Assembly: GCF_900091555.1 (NCBI RefSeq)
Contig: NZ_FMCX01000004.1
Coordinates: 62,001-126,000, forward strand
Origin: Micromonospora mirobrigensis
GTDB taxonomy: Bacteria > Actinomycetota > Actinomycetes > Mycobacteriales > Micromonosporaceae
DNA length: 64,000 nucleotides
Direction: 5' to 3'
The notes beneath the pieces were generated by a model, which was given only the letters and a program-made list of their open reading frames with translations, was not told the origin of the DNA and did no database searches. Shown here piece after piece: positions 1-9,863 of the stretch. Made by a program: the position numbers and the translations under genes. Numbering within the stretch: the stretch's first letter is position 1; the number at the start of each line of letters is the position of its first letter.

Positions 1-1049
1 AGCCCGAAGCCGATCATCATCCGGAAGCTCCAGTAGGTGACCGGGATGATCGGGGTGTAGCTGCCGGGGCCGTACTGGCTGGCGTACTGGGCCTGCAGGT
101 CGTTGATGCCGTGCACGGTGCCGTTCGGGTCGCCGGTGCCTAGGTAGGACAGCAGGTAGGGGATCTTCAGGGCGAACACCTCGCGGCTGCCGTCGAGGCT
201 GCCGATGGTCAGCACGGAGAACGAGGCGGGGCTCTCGGTGGTGTAGAGGCCCTCGGCGGCGGCCATCTTCATCGGCTGCACCTGGGTCATGATCTTGCCC
301 TGGATGTCGCCGGTGATCAGTACCGCCGTGGTGGCGACCATGACCGTCCAGGCGCCGAACTTCGTGGCGAACCGGTAGGCGCCGGTGTCGGTGCTGTCGC
401 GGTTGCGCATCACGTGCCACAGCCCGACGGTGAGCACCAGCGACCCGGCGACCAGGAACGACCCGGCCAGGGTGTGCGGGAAGGTGATCAGGGCAACCTT
501 GTTGGTGAGCACGGCGACGAAGTCGGTCAGCTCGGCCCGGCCGCTGTCGGGGTTGATCCGGAACCCGACCGGGTTCTGCATGAACGAGTTCGCGGCGAGG
601 ATGAAGTACGCCGACAGGTTGGTGCCGATCGCGGCGGCCCAGATGCTGGCCAGGTGGACCCGCTTGGGCAGCCGGTCCCAGCCGAAGATCCACAGGCCGA
701 TGAAGGTCGACTCCAGGAAGAAGGCCACCAGGGCCTCGATCGCCAGGGGGGCACCGAAGATGTCGCCGACGAAGCGGGAGTAGTCCGACCAGTTCATGCC
801 GAACTGGAACTCCTGCACGATGCCGGTCACCACGCCCATCGCGAAGTTGATCAAGAAGAGCTTGCCGTAGAACTTCGTCAGCTTGAGGTAGCGCTCGTTG
901 CCGGTGCGGTGCCACAGCGTCTGGAGGATCGCCACCAGCACCGACAGGCCGATGGTCAGCGGCACGAAAAGGAAGTGGTAGACGGTGGTGACACCGAACT
1001 GCCAGCGGGCGACGTCCAACGCGTCCACCTGGAACCCCCAGCTCTGCAT
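1..1049 (-). CDS. cydA: Cytochrome bd quinol oxidase subunit I (3' end outside window)
   Basis: Membrane subunit I of the bd-type terminal oxidase, which oxidises quinol and reduces oxygen to water without proton pumping. About 349 residues are visible; the C-terminal part runs off the left edge. Family-typical stretches are DVARWQFGVTTVYHFLFVP at the N-terminus, then NFAMGVVTGIVQEFQFGMNW, and the hydrophobic FFLESTFIGLWIFGWD. Multiple membrane segments are evident. Two starts are possible. ATG at 1049 lies inside the dyad operator with no ribosome site. GTG at 1028 gives VDALDVARWQFG and has GGGGG six bases upstream, so it may be the true start. cydB would be expected beyond the left edge. 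Confidence 0.93.
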   Translation of the reverse strand, partial: MQSWGFQVDALDVARWQFGVTTVYHFLFVPLTIGLSVLVAILQTLWHRTGNERYLKLTKFYGKLFLINFAMGVVTGIVQEFQFGMNWSDYSRFVGDIFGAPLAIEALVAFFLESTFIGLWIFGWDRLPKRVHLASIWAAAIGTNLSAYFILAANSFMQNPVGFRINPDSGRAELTDFVAVLTNKVALITFPHTLAGSFLVAGSLVLTVGLWHVMRNRDSTDTGAYRFATKFGAWTVMVATTAVLITGDIQGKIMTQVQPMKMAAAEGLYTTESPASFSVLTIGSLDGSREVFALKIPYLLSYLGTGDPNGTVHGINDLQAQYASQYGPGSYTPIIPVTYWSFRMMIGFG

Positions 1050-1086
1050 ACTACGAGACGTAGTAAATACTACTGCGCGTCGTAGA
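1049..1086. promoter_or_regulatory. Tandem dyad operator at the cydA start
   Basis: TACTACG-AGA-CGTAGTA (1049-1065) is a perfect 7-bp inverted repeat around a 3-base centre. It is followed after two bases by an imperfect second copy, TACTAC...GTAG (1068-1085). The first copy overlaps the upstream cydA start codon, so a protein bound here would block transcription of cydA. The TAC/GTA dyad resembles BlaI/MecI/CopY-type operators, but the regulator is not in the window. Confidence 0.55.
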
Positions 1087-1203
1087 GATTTCGGCAGGGG
1101 CCGGGGTCCCCTACCCACCCGGGACCAATGACCCTGATCACCTCCGCCGACCGGCCCGGGATCGGGTCACCGGCCCACCCGACGGCATGCGACCATCGGC
1201 GCG

Positions 1204-1980
1204 GTGACGACCACCCCGCACCCGTGGCGGCCACCGCTGATCTGGCGAGCCGCCCTCCTGCTCGCCCGCGCCGCCGTGGCGGCCCTGGCCCGCCTCGAGG
1301 TCAGCGGCGACGTGCCCGAACGGCTGCGCCGCGGCCCGCTGATCCTGGCCGCCAACCACATCAGCCCGTTCGACCCGGTGGTGCTGGCCGCCGCCTGCGC
1401 CACCCGCGGCGTCGCCCCCCGGATCATGGCCACCGGCGGCCTGTTCCGCGCTCCGGTGATCGGGTCGCTGATGCGCCGCGCCGGGCACCTGCGCGTCGAC
1501 CGGGGCACCGCCGCCGTGCACCGCGCCCTCGACGACGCCGCCTCGGCGGCCGCCGCCGGATCGGTGATCCTGGTCTACCCCGAGGGTCGCATCGGCCTGG
1601 ACCCCGGGATGTGGCCCGAACGCGGCAAGACCGGCGCCGCCCGCCTCGCCCTGGCCTGCGGCGCCCCCGTGATCCCCGTCGCCCAGTGGGGGTCCCACGA
1701 GATCCTGCCCTACCGCGCCCCCAAGGGCGCGCTGCGCGGCATCGCCCGGTCCCTGCTGCGCCGCCCGGTGGTCCGGGTGCGCTTCGGTGAACCGCTGGAC
1801 CTGCACGACCTGCCGCCCGGCGCCCCGGGCACCGCCCGGCGCGGCACCGACCGGATCATCGACGCCATCACCGACACCCTGGCGCCGCTGCGCCCCGACG
1901 AACCGGACCGGCCCCGACACGTCGACCCCGGCCGCCCGGTCGACACCAGCCGCGCGCACCGCCGCCGCCCGCCGGACTGA
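1204..1980 (+). CDS. 1-acyl-sn-glycerol-3-phosphate acyltransferase (PlsC-like)
   Basis: Membrane-associated acyltransferase that would esterify lysophosphatidate to phosphatidate in phospholipid synthesis. The 258-residue protein has the catalytic NHISPFD (NHX4D motif) near residue 56 and the substrate-binding VYPEGRIG near residue 124. An N-terminal hydrophobic stretch fits the PlsC family. GTG at 1204 gives a normal-length N-terminus; no strong ribosome site precedes it. The Arg/Pro-rich last 30 residues look like a non-conserved tail. Several paralogues usually exist in actinomycetes, so the exact acyl acceptor is not certain. Confidence 0.85.
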   Translation: MTTTPHPWRPPLIWRAALLLARAAVAALARLEVSGDVPERLRRGPLILAANHISPFDPVVLAAACATRGVAPRIMATGGLFRAPVIGSLMRRAGHLRVDRGTAAVHRALDDAASAAAAGSVILVYPEGRIGLDPGMWPERGKTGAARLALACGAPVIPVAQWGSHEILPYRAPKGALRGIARSLLRRPVVRVRFGEPLDLHDLPPGAPGTARRGTDRIIDAITDTLAPLRPDEPDRPRHVDPGRPVDTSRAHRRRPPD

Positions 1981-2063
1981 CCTCACGCGGGCGATTCCGC
2001 TGCCGACGTCCGCCCACGGTGAGACCCTGCCGGGTAGGACACCGACGAGAAGGCGGGACAGGC

Positions 2064-2909
2064 ATGAGCGAGCAGACGGTGCTGATCACCGGCACCTCCA
2101 CCGGCATCGGACTGGAGATCGCCCTGGGCTGCGCCCGCGCCGGGTGGCGCACCGTGGCCACCATGCGCGACCTGGGACGCGCCGACGCGCTGCGCGCCGC
2201 CGCCGACGCCGCCGAGGTCACCGACCTGATCGACGTACGCCGGCTCGACGTCGCCGACCAGGCGTCGGTGGCCGCCTGCGTCACCGACGTCATCGACGCG
2301 TACGGGCGGATCGACGCGGTGGTCAACAACGCCGGCGCCGGGCACGTCGGCACCCTGGAACTCGACCGCGTCGAGGACGTACGCCGGGTGATGGAGACGA
2401 ACTTCTTCGGGGTGCTGCACGTCAGCCGGGCCACCCTGGCGCACCTGCGCGCGGCGAGGGGCCGGCTCGTCGCGGTGACCAGCGTCGGCGGGATCGTCGG
2501 GCAGCCGTTCAACGAGGCGTACTGCGCGGCGAAGTTCGCCGTCGAGGGCTACCTGGAATCCCTCGCCCCGCTCGCCGCCACCCTCGGGGTGAGCGTGACC
2601 GTGGTCGAGCCGGGCGCGGTGGCCAGCGAGTTCGTCGCCAACATCGGCCTGGACCGCGACGCAGCCGTCGCCGACGCCGGGGCGTACGGGCCGGCGCTGC
2701 GGGCGTACCTGGACACCGCCGCCTCGTCGTTCGCCGCCGCCCAGTCCCCGGCCGAGGCCGCCGCGGTGGTGGTCGACGTGGTCGCCGGACGAGACACCCC
2801 GCCGTTTCGGGTGCAGACCTCCGAGGGCGCCCGCCGGTTCGTCGGGGTGAAACTGGCCGACCTGGACGGCAGCGCCGTCACCGGGATGACCGCCACCTGG
2901 GTGAGCTAG
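2064..2909 (+). CDS. Short-chain dehydrogenase/reductase
   Basis: Cytosolic NAD(P)-dependent oxidoreductase of the classical SDR fold, 281 residues. The cofactor motif TGTSTGIG lies at residues 9-16, NNAGAG near residue 90, and the catalytic Tyr-Lys pair in YCAAK near residue 155, with TSVGG supplying the catalytic Ser region. ATG at 2064 is preceded by a GAAGG-type ribosome site and removes a non-homologous upstream extension. The gene converges on the DUF4180 gene with a 4-bp stop-codon overlap (2906-2909). The substrate cannot be inferred. Confidence 0.88.
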   Translation: MSEQTVLITGTSTGIGLEIALGCARAGWRTVATMRDLGRADALRAAADAAEVTDLIDVRRLDVADQASVAACVTDVIDAYGRIDAVVNNAGAGHVGTLELDRVEDVRRVMETNFFGVLHVSRATLAHLRAARGRLVAVTSVGGIVGQPFNEAYCAAKFAVEGYLESLAPLAATLGVSVTVVEPGAVASEFVANIGLDRDAAVADAGAYGPALRAYLDTAASSFAAAQSPAEAAAVVVDVVAGRDTPPFRVQTSEGARRFVGVKLADLDGSAVTGMTATWVS

Positions 2910-3274
2910 CCCCGGGCGCGCAGCCGCTCGTCGAGGGCGTCGAGGTCGGCCACGAACCACACGTGGCCGGCCCGGTTCGACTCGTGCACCAGCGCCCGCA
3001 GCGCGGAACTCGCCGCCAGGTGCGCGGAGATGTCCCCGACGACGGCCAGCCGCAGCCGGTAGTTGACGAACTTCTGCATGACCTCCCCGGCGAAGCGGGT
3101 GCCCAGGGAGAAGAACGTCGGGTCGAGTCGGCCGGCGGGGACGGCCACCACCTCGGCGCCGGCGAACGCCGCACCGATCAGGTCCAGCGCGTCGGCCTCG
3201 GTGGCCAACGGCGGGCCGGCCGGGTCGCACACCAGCACCGGCGTCCCGGCGATCTCACGTATCTGGTCAGGCAT
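2906..3274 (-). CDS. DUF4180 family protein
   Basis: A 122-residue protein matching the small DUF4180 family of unknown function: ALDLIGAAFAGAEVVAVPAG, then FFSLGTRFAGEVMQKFVNY and a LAVVGDISAHL segment. Its ATG overlaps the end of the upstream HTH gene by 8 bp, which indicates translational coupling and a shared job. No catalytic motif or membrane segment is visible. The family is often paired with a DNA-binding protein, so a regulatory or accessory role is plausible but inferred. Confidence 0.8.
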   Translation of the reverse strand: MPDQIREIAGTPVLVCDPAGPPLATEADALDLIGAAFAGAEVVAVPAGRLDPTFFSLGTRFAGEVMQKFVNYRLRLAVVGDISAHLAASSALRALVHESNRAGHVWFVADLDALDERLRARG

Positions 3275-3704
3275 CCTTAGCCCCCTCGGCGAGCACGTCG
3301 GTGAGCAGGGCGTCGAGCAGCCGCAGCAGGTCGGCGGTGGCGGCCGGGTCGCCGAGCACCACCAGCCGCATCCGGTCGCGTTCCGGCTCGTGCACCACCT
3401 GCACGCGCAGCGGCCGGCCCGGGTCGGCGCCGGTGTTCGCCGCGGCCAGCAGCAGGGTGCCCAGCCGGTCGGCGGTCACCCGGTCCACGGCGTCGACCTG
3501 CACGATGCTCGACACCTCCACCGACCGGGGCCGTGCCGGAGCCGGGCGGCCGGTCAAGGCGTCCAGGTCGGCCCGGGTGATCCGGTACTGCTTGCCGATC
3601 CGGGTGGCGCGCAGCCGTCCGGCGCGGATGTAGCCGCGCACGGTGCGCGGATGCAGGTCGAGCCGCGCCGCCACCTGCTCCACGGAGTACACATCGTCAC
3701 TCAT
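3267..3704 (-). CDS. HTH (excisionase/MerR-like) DNA-binding protein
   Basis: A 145-residue protein with an N-terminal helix-turn-helix of the HTH_17/excisionase type: YSVEQVAARLDLHPRTVRGY followed by IRAGRLRATRIGKQYRI (residues 6-43). The remaining 100 residues are a separate domain with VVHEPERDRMRLVVLGDPAA and a leucine-rich end. It is the first gene of a two-gene operon with DUF4180. The predicted -10 (TATATT on this strand) lies 8 bases before the ATG, which would give a nearly leaderless mRNA. It is likely a transcription regulator, possibly autoregulated; its target is unknown. Confidence 0.75.
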   Translation of the reverse strand: MSDDVYSVEQVAARLDLHPRTVRGYIRAGRLRATRIGKQYRITRADLDALTGRPAPARPRSVEVSSIVQVDAVDRVTADRLGTLLLAAANTGADPGRPLRVQVVHEPERDRMRLVVLGDPAATADLLRLLDALLTDVLAEGAKDA

Positions 3705-3712
3705 CGCCCGCC

Positions 3713-3718
3713 AATATA
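3713..3718 (-). promoter_or_regulatory. Predicted -10 box of the HTH-DUF4180 operon
   Basis: TATATT on the minus strand sits 8 bases upstream of the ATG at 3704, in an AT-rich stretch (about 3710-3765) that contrasts with the surrounding GC-rich DNA. A second TATACT lies about 20 bases further upstream. No clear -35 was found. Confidence 0.4.
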
Positions 3719-3810
3719 GTTGTTAAAGGGAAGTATAGGGAATGCTGTTGGCATAAGAAGATCGCCGCCCGGTCACCTGGTCGTCATCCCCGCCCGGCAT
3801 ACTGCCTCGC

Positions 3811-4578
3811 GTGCTGACCCGCAGCGGCTACCTCGACGGCCCCGCGCCGCTGGCCTTCGCCCACCGCGGCGGCGCCGCCGACGGCGACGAGAACACCGCC
3901 GCCGCGTTCGCCCGCGCCATCGGCATGGGCTACCGGTACGTCGAGACCGACGTCCACGGCACCGCCGACGGCGTGGCGGTGGTCTTCCACGACGCCACCC
4001 TGCGCCGGGTCACCGGCGAAGCCGGGCGCATCGCCGACCTGCGCTGGGCCGACCTGGCCTCGGTACGCGTCGGCGGCGCCGCCGTCGTGCCCCGCCTCGA
4101 CGAGGTCCTCGACGCCTGGCCGCAGGTCCGGTTCAACATCGACGTCAAGGCAGACGGCGGCGTCGCACCCACCGTCGACACCGTCCGCCGCACCGGCGCC
4201 GGCGAACGGGTGCTGCTCGCCTCGTTCAGCGACGCCCGCCTCGCCCGCCTCCGCGCCCTCACCCAGGGCAGGGTCGCCACCGGCCTGGGCATGCGCGCAG
4301 TGGCCCGGCTCCGGTTGGCCTCCCTGCACGGCCGGCCACTGCGGCTGCCCCCGTCCGTGGTCGCCGCCCAGGTTCCCGTCCGGTACGGGCGGATCAAGGT
4401 GGTGGACCGCCGGTTCCTCGACCACGCCCACCGCCTCGGCCTGCACGTGCACGTCTGGACGATCGACGAACCCGACCAGATGCACCACTTACTTGATCTC
4501 GGTGTGGATGGCATCATGACCGATCACGTCGGCATGCTGCGCGACGTCTACCGCAGCCGCGGCCACTGGGCCGCCTGA
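3811..4578 (+). CDS. Glycerophosphodiester phosphodiesterase
   Basis: GDPD-family hydrolase that releases glycerol-3-phosphate from glycerophosphodiesters such as deacylated phospholipids. The 255-residue TIM-barrel protein carries AFAHRGG with the catalytic His near residue 19, ENTAAAF, the metal-binding pair in VETDVHGT, VVFHDATLRR with the second catalytic His, and FNIDVKAD. A C-terminal VWTIDEP completes the family signature. No signal peptide is seen, so it is probably cytosolic. The GTG start at 3811 is in the AT-poor side of a divergent intergenic region. Confidence 0.93.
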   Translation: MLTRSGYLDGPAPLAFAHRGGAADGDENTAAAFARAIGMGYRYVETDVHGTADGVAVVFHDATLRRVTGEAGRIADLRWADLASVRVGGAAVVPRLDEVLDAWPQVRFNIDVKADGGVAPTVDTVRRTGAGERVLLASFSDARLARLRALTQGRVATGLGMRAVARLRLASLHGRPLRLPPSVVAAQVPVRYGRIKVVDRRFLDHAHRLGLHVHVWTIDEPDQMHHLLDLGVDGIMTDHVGMLRDVYRSRGHWAA

Positions 4579-4597
4579 ACCTCCCCGAGGACCGAAG

Positions 4598-5989
4598 ATG
4601 GCCGAGACGGTCGCCCCCGACCTCGCCGACGCACCGAGGCCGGCGAGCACGCCCCGCGAGCGGCGCGGCTGGTACCTCTACGACTGGGCCAACTCGGCGT
4701 TCCAGACCACCGTCATCACGGTCTTCCTCGGACCGTTCCTGACCACCGTCACCGAACTCGCCGCCGGCTGCGAACTGGGCGCGGACAGCTGCGACGGGGT
4801 GGTGCACCCGCTGGGCATCCGGGTGGCCGCCGGCTCCTACTACCCGTACCTGATCTCGCTGTCGGTGTTCCTCACCGTCTTCGTGCTGCCCGTGGTCGGC
4901 GCGGTCGCCGACCGGTCGGCGCACAAGAAGCGGCTGCTGGCCGCCGCCGCGTTCACCGGCGCCGGCGCCACCATCGCCTTCGCCTTCGTCACCGGCGAGC
5001 GGTACCTGCTCGGCGGGGCGCTGTTCCTGGTCGCCAACATCTCCTTCGGCGCCGCCGTGGTGGTCTACAACTCGTTCCTGCCGCAGCTCGGCGGCCCCGA
5101 CGAACGCGACGCGATCTCCAGCCGCGGCTGGGCCATCGGCTACCTCGGCGGCGGGCTGCTGCTCGCGCTGAACCTGGTCGCCGTGTCCATGCTGTCCGAG
5201 GAGGGCAACCTGCAGCGCACCCTGGACCTGGCCCGCTGGTCCATCGTGTCGGCCGGGGTGTGGTGGGCGGCGTTCACCCTGCTGCCGCTGCGCTGGCTGC
5301 GCGAACACCCCACCGCCGAGGCGCAGCAAGGCGGCGGCAACCTGCTCACCGACGGCTTCCGGCAACTCGGCCGCACCCTGCGCGAGATCAAGGCGTACCC
5401 GCTGACCCTGTTCTTCCTGCTGGCGTTCCTGGTCTACAACGACGGCATCCAGACCGTCATCACCCTGGCCAGCCAGTACGGCACCGAGGAGCTACGCCTG
5501 GAGCAGGGCACCCTGATCGTGACGATCCTGCTGGTGCAGTTCCTGGCCTTCGGCGGCGCGCTCGCCCTCGGCGCCCTCGCGCGGCGCATCGGCGCCTGGA
5601 AGACGGTGCTGCTGTCCCTGGTCCTCTGGACCGGTGTGATCATCGCCGCGTTCCGGCTGCCCGCCGAGGCGCCGGTGCCGTTCATGATCCTCGGCGGCTG
5701 CATCGGCCTGGTCCTCGGCGGCAGCCAGGCACTGAGCCGATCGCTGTTCAGCCAGCTCATCCCCGCCGGCAAGGAGGGCGAGTACTACGGCTTCTACGAG
5801 ATCAGCGACAAGGGCACCAGCTGGCTCGGGCCGCTCGCCTTCGGCCTGGTGTTCCAGCTCACCTCCTCCTACCGGGTGGGCCTGGTCTCCCTGCTGATCT
5901 TCTTCGTCCTCGGCTTCGCCCTGCTGGCCGCCGTGCCGATCCGCCGGGCCATCCTCGCCGCCGGCAACACCCCACCCCGGGTGCTGTAA
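4598..5989 (+). CDS. UMF1-family MFS transporter
   Basis: A 463-residue integral membrane protein of the UMF1/Atg22-like branch of the major facilitator superfamily. The family opening RGWYLYDWANSAFQTTVITV begins near residue 24, and about twelve hydrophobic segments follow. The loop VGAVADRSAHKKR corresponds to the MFS loop between segments 2 and 3. A GAGGA ribosome site precedes the ATG by 5-6 bases. It starts 19 bases after the phosphodiesterase gene and may be cotranscribed with it. The substrate is unknown; amino acids or metabolite efflux have been suggested for relatives. Confidence 0.9.
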   Translation: MAETVAPDLADAPRPASTPRERRGWYLYDWANSAFQTTVITVFLGPFLTTVTELAAGCELGADSCDGVVHPLGIRVAAGSYYPYLISLSVFLTVFVLPVVGAVADRSAHKKRLLAAAAFTGAGATIAFAFVTGERYLLGGALFLVANISFGAAVVVYNSFLPQLGGPDERDAISSRGWAIGYLGGGLLLALNLVAVSMLSEEGNLQRTLDLARWSIVSAGVWWAAFTLLPLRWLREHPTAEAQQGGGNLLTDGFRQLGRTLREIKAYPLTLFFLLAFLVYNDGIQTVITLASQYGTEELRLEQGTLIVTILLVQFLAFGGALALGALARRIGAWKTVLLSLVLWTGVIIAAFRLPAEAPVPFMILGGCIGLVLGGSQALSRSLFSQLIPAGKEGEYYGFYEISDKGTSWLGPLAFGLVFQLTSSYRVGLVSLLIFFVLGFALLAAVPIRRAILAAGNTPPRVL

Positions 5990-6020
5990 ACACCTGACCG
6001 ATCGGCCGCGACCGATGGGC

Positions 6021-6026
6021 TAGGCT
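6021..6026 (+). promoter_or_regulatory. Predicted -10 box of tdk
   Basis: TAGGCT matches the TANNNT -10 pattern and ends 8 bases before the GTG start at 6035. This spacing predicts a leaderless or almost leaderless transcript, in keeping with the lack of a ribosome site. No good -35 was identified. Confidence 0.45.
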
Positions 6027-6034
6027 GCCCCGAC

Positions 6035-6754
6035 GTGACCGACGACGCCGCTGCCGCCCCGATCTGCCTGGCCCGGCCCCTGCCCGGGCCGGACGACCCC
6101 ACCGCCACCGGCTGCGCCGCCGCGCGGGGCGTCGACGGACGGCCGCTGCACGCCGCCGCGCTGAAGTTCTTCTGGGGCCCGATGGACTGCGGCAAGTCCA
6201 CCATGGCGTTGCAGATGAACCACAACCACGCCCGGCAGGGCCGCCGCGGACTGGTCACCACCCGCATCGACCGGTCGCTGGGCCCGCAGGTCACCACCCG
6301 CATCGGCCTGGCCCACACCGCCATCGAGGTCACCGACTCCCTCGACCTGCGCGACCTGGTCCGCGACGCCTGGGCCGAGGGGGTACGCGTGGACTACCTG
6401 ATCTGCGACGAGGCGTCCTTCTACAACCTGGAACACGTCGAGCAGATGGCCGACCTGGTCGACAACTACGACGTCGACGTCTACGCCTTCGGCCTGGCCA
6501 CCGACTTCCGCTCCTGCCTGTTCCCCGCCGCCCGGCGACTGTTCGAGTTGGCCGACTCGGTGGCCCGCATCCAGGTCGAGGTGCTCTGCTGGTGCGGCCG
6601 GGAAGGGCTGCTCAACGCCCGGGTCGTCGACGACCGGGTGGTCCGCGAGGGCGCCCAGGTGGTCATCGGCGACACCGTCGACACCGCCGACGTGCGCTAC
6701 CAGGTGCTCTGCCGCCGCCACTACCGCGCCGGCGACCTCGGCCCGCGCTGCTGA
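6035..6754 (+). CDS. tdk: Thymidine kinase (TK1-like)
   Basis: Phosphorylates thymidine to dTMP in the pyrimidine salvage pathway. The 239-residue protein has the P-loop GPMDCGKST near residue 49, the Walker B/lasso region YLICDEASFYNLEHVEQMAD, and YAFGLATDFRS typical of type-II thymidine kinases. The zinc-site cysteines can be placed in CWCG and in the C-terminal CRRHY. An extra 40-residue N-terminal part precedes the P-loop compared with short bacterial forms; later starts cannot be excluded. It is transcribed alone and converges on a small membrane-anchored protein. Confidence 0.9.
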   Translation: MTDDAAAAPICLARPLPGPDDPTATGCAAARGVDGRPLHAAALKFFWGPMDCGKSTMALQMNHNHARQGRRGLVTTRIDRSLGPQVTTRIGLAHTAIEVTDSLDLRDLVRDAWAEGVRVDYLICDEASFYNLEHVEQMADLVDNYDVDVYAFGLATDFRSCLFPAARRLFELADSVARIQVEVLCWCGREGLLNARVVDDRVVREGAQVVIGDTVDTADVRYQVLCRRHYRAGDLGPRC

Positions 6755-6757
6755 GCC

Positions 6758-7216
6758 TCAGAACGGGTCACCGCACACCCGCCACTTCCCGTCCTCCTGC
6801 ACCACCGGCAACTTGCGCTCCTCGCCGGCGCCACCGTCGCGGGTCAACCGCACCGAGACCGTGGCCCGGGGCCGCCCCCGCAGCGTCGAGATCGACACGT
6901 CGGTGATCTCGTAGCCGCTGACCCGCGGCGGGGTCCGCACCCAACTGTCGAAGCCGACCTGACTCCACCGGGAGCGGGCGTCGGCGCACAGCTTCCCGTA
7001 CGCCCGGTCGGTGTCGCCGGCGGCGACCTGTTGCAGGAACCCGTCGGCGGTCTCCCGCACCGGCCCGCCGGCCTGCATCACCACCTGCACGTTCCAGGCG
7101 GCCAGCCCGGCCACCCCGATCAGGCAGGTGCCCAGCCCCAACCCGCCCAGCAGCAGGCCGGAGCGGACCGGCCGGGACCGCCGGGCCGGCCTGCTCCACC
7201 GCTGCTGCGTGCCCAT
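6758..7216 (-). CDS. Small membrane-anchored protein with NTF2-like extracytoplasmic domain
   Basis: A 152-residue protein: a basic N-terminus (MGTQQRWSRPARRSRPVRS), one membrane segment at about residues 20-45, then a soluble domain with FLQQVAAGDTDRAYGKLCAD and a C-terminal KLPVVQEDGKWRVCGDPF. This layout fits DUF4878/lumazine-like NTF2-fold domains found outside the membrane in actinobacteria. The two late cysteines (CADA and RVCGD) may form a disulfide. The ATG at 7216 has AGGTG just upstream. Function is unknown. Confidence 0.7.
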   Translation of the reverse strand: MGTQQRWSRPARRSRPVRSGLLLGGLGLGTCLIGVAGLAAWNVQVVMQAGGPVRETADGFLQQVAAGDTDRAYGKLCADARSRWSQVGFDSWVRTPPRVSGYEITDVSISTLRGRPRATVSVRLTRDGGAGEERKLPVVQEDGKWRVCGDPF

Positions 7217-7326
7217 CACCTGTAGACCGTAGGCAACGGGCGCCCCGCCGCGCAGGAAGTCGGCCCTGTCGCCGCGGGCACCGGATCGTCTACGGTCGGC
7301 CCAACCCGCCCGCGAGGAGCCCACCG

Positions 7327-9033
<1,707 letters not shown>

Positions 9034-9037
9034 CCGC

Positions 9038-9847
9038 TCACGGCCGCTCGCCGTCGAGGGCGGCGACCTCCCGTACGGCCGCGGTGATCGCCGGGAAGTC
9101 CTTCTTCAGCAGCGCGCCGTGGTTGCTGGACACCTTGGCGCTCACCACGATGTTCGGGTTGCGGGCGGTCACCCCGTCGAGGCTGGTGCGGATGCGCTCC
9201 TGCTCGTCGCCACGGCTGCCGAACGACGTCCCCGAGGCGACCACGTACCGCACGGGCACGGTGATGGCGTCCAGCACCGGACCCAGCTCCCGCTCCCGGG
9301 AGATGACGCCCACCTCGATGTTGCTCTCCGCCTGCTGCGCCGCGGTCATCCTGGGCGCCAGGCCGGTGGGGCGCAGCAGCGGCAGGAACCAGCTCATCCG
9401 CCGGAACAGCGTGCGGATCCGGCGCTCCATCGCCTCGTCGAGCCAGTCGTACGGGAACGCCCCGTCGACCAGCACCGCGCCGATCGTGCGCTCCGGGTTG
9501 CGGTTGGCCCGGTGAGCCGCGACGAGCGCCCCGTACGACCAGCCCACCAGCACCGCCCGTGGCACGTCCCGGGCGGCGAGGACGGCGTCGACGTCGCGCA
9601 CGGCCGCGGCGAAGGAGTAGTCGGCCGAGCGGCGTGACCTGCCGCGGGCCCGCTCGTCGTAGGTGATGTGCCGCCATCCGCCGCCCAGGTCGGCGATGAC
9701 GTGCCGCCAGTACCCCTGGGTGGCGAACTGGCCGTTGAGGTAGACCACCGGAATGCCCGTACCGCCGGTGTCGGTGACCGCGAGGGCGGTGTCCTCGACC
9801 GGCACCATGCCGCTCCACGCGGCCGGGGACGTGCTCTTCGTCGTCAT
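9038..9847 (-). CDS. Alpha/beta-fold hydrolase
   Basis: A 269-residue cytosolic hydrolase. The oxyanion-hole region reads VVYLNGQFATQGYWRHV, the nucleophile elbow is GWSYGA with Ser at about residue 109, and a late SSNHGALL supplies the probable catalytic His. The start is set by AAGGAG seven bases before ATG at 9847; an in-frame upstream extension is low-complexity and rejected. It lies 16 bases after the DUF4097 gene and is probably its operon partner. The substrate is unknown. Confidence 0.88.
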   Translation of the reverse strand: MTTKSTSPAAWSGMVPVEDTALAVTDTGGTGIPVVYLNGQFATQGYWRHVIADLGGGWRHITYDERARGRSRRSADYSFAAAVRDVDAVLAARDVPRAVLVGWSYGALVAAHRANRNPERTIGAVLVDGAFPYDWLDEAMERRIRTLFRRMSWFLPLLRPTGLAPRMTAAQQAESNIEVGVISRERELGPVLDAITVPVRYVVASGTSFGSRGDEQERIRTSLDGVTARNPNIVVSAKVSSNHGALLKKDFPAITAAVREVAALDGERP

Positions 9848-9863
9848 GCTGCTGCTCCTTCTG

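Noticed and set aside
1787..3280. Long open frame antisense or out of phase to the acyltransferase and SDR genes
   Set aside because: Arg/Pro/Gly-rich translation typical of the third-frame shadow of GC-rich genes; the SDR frame has clear motifs.
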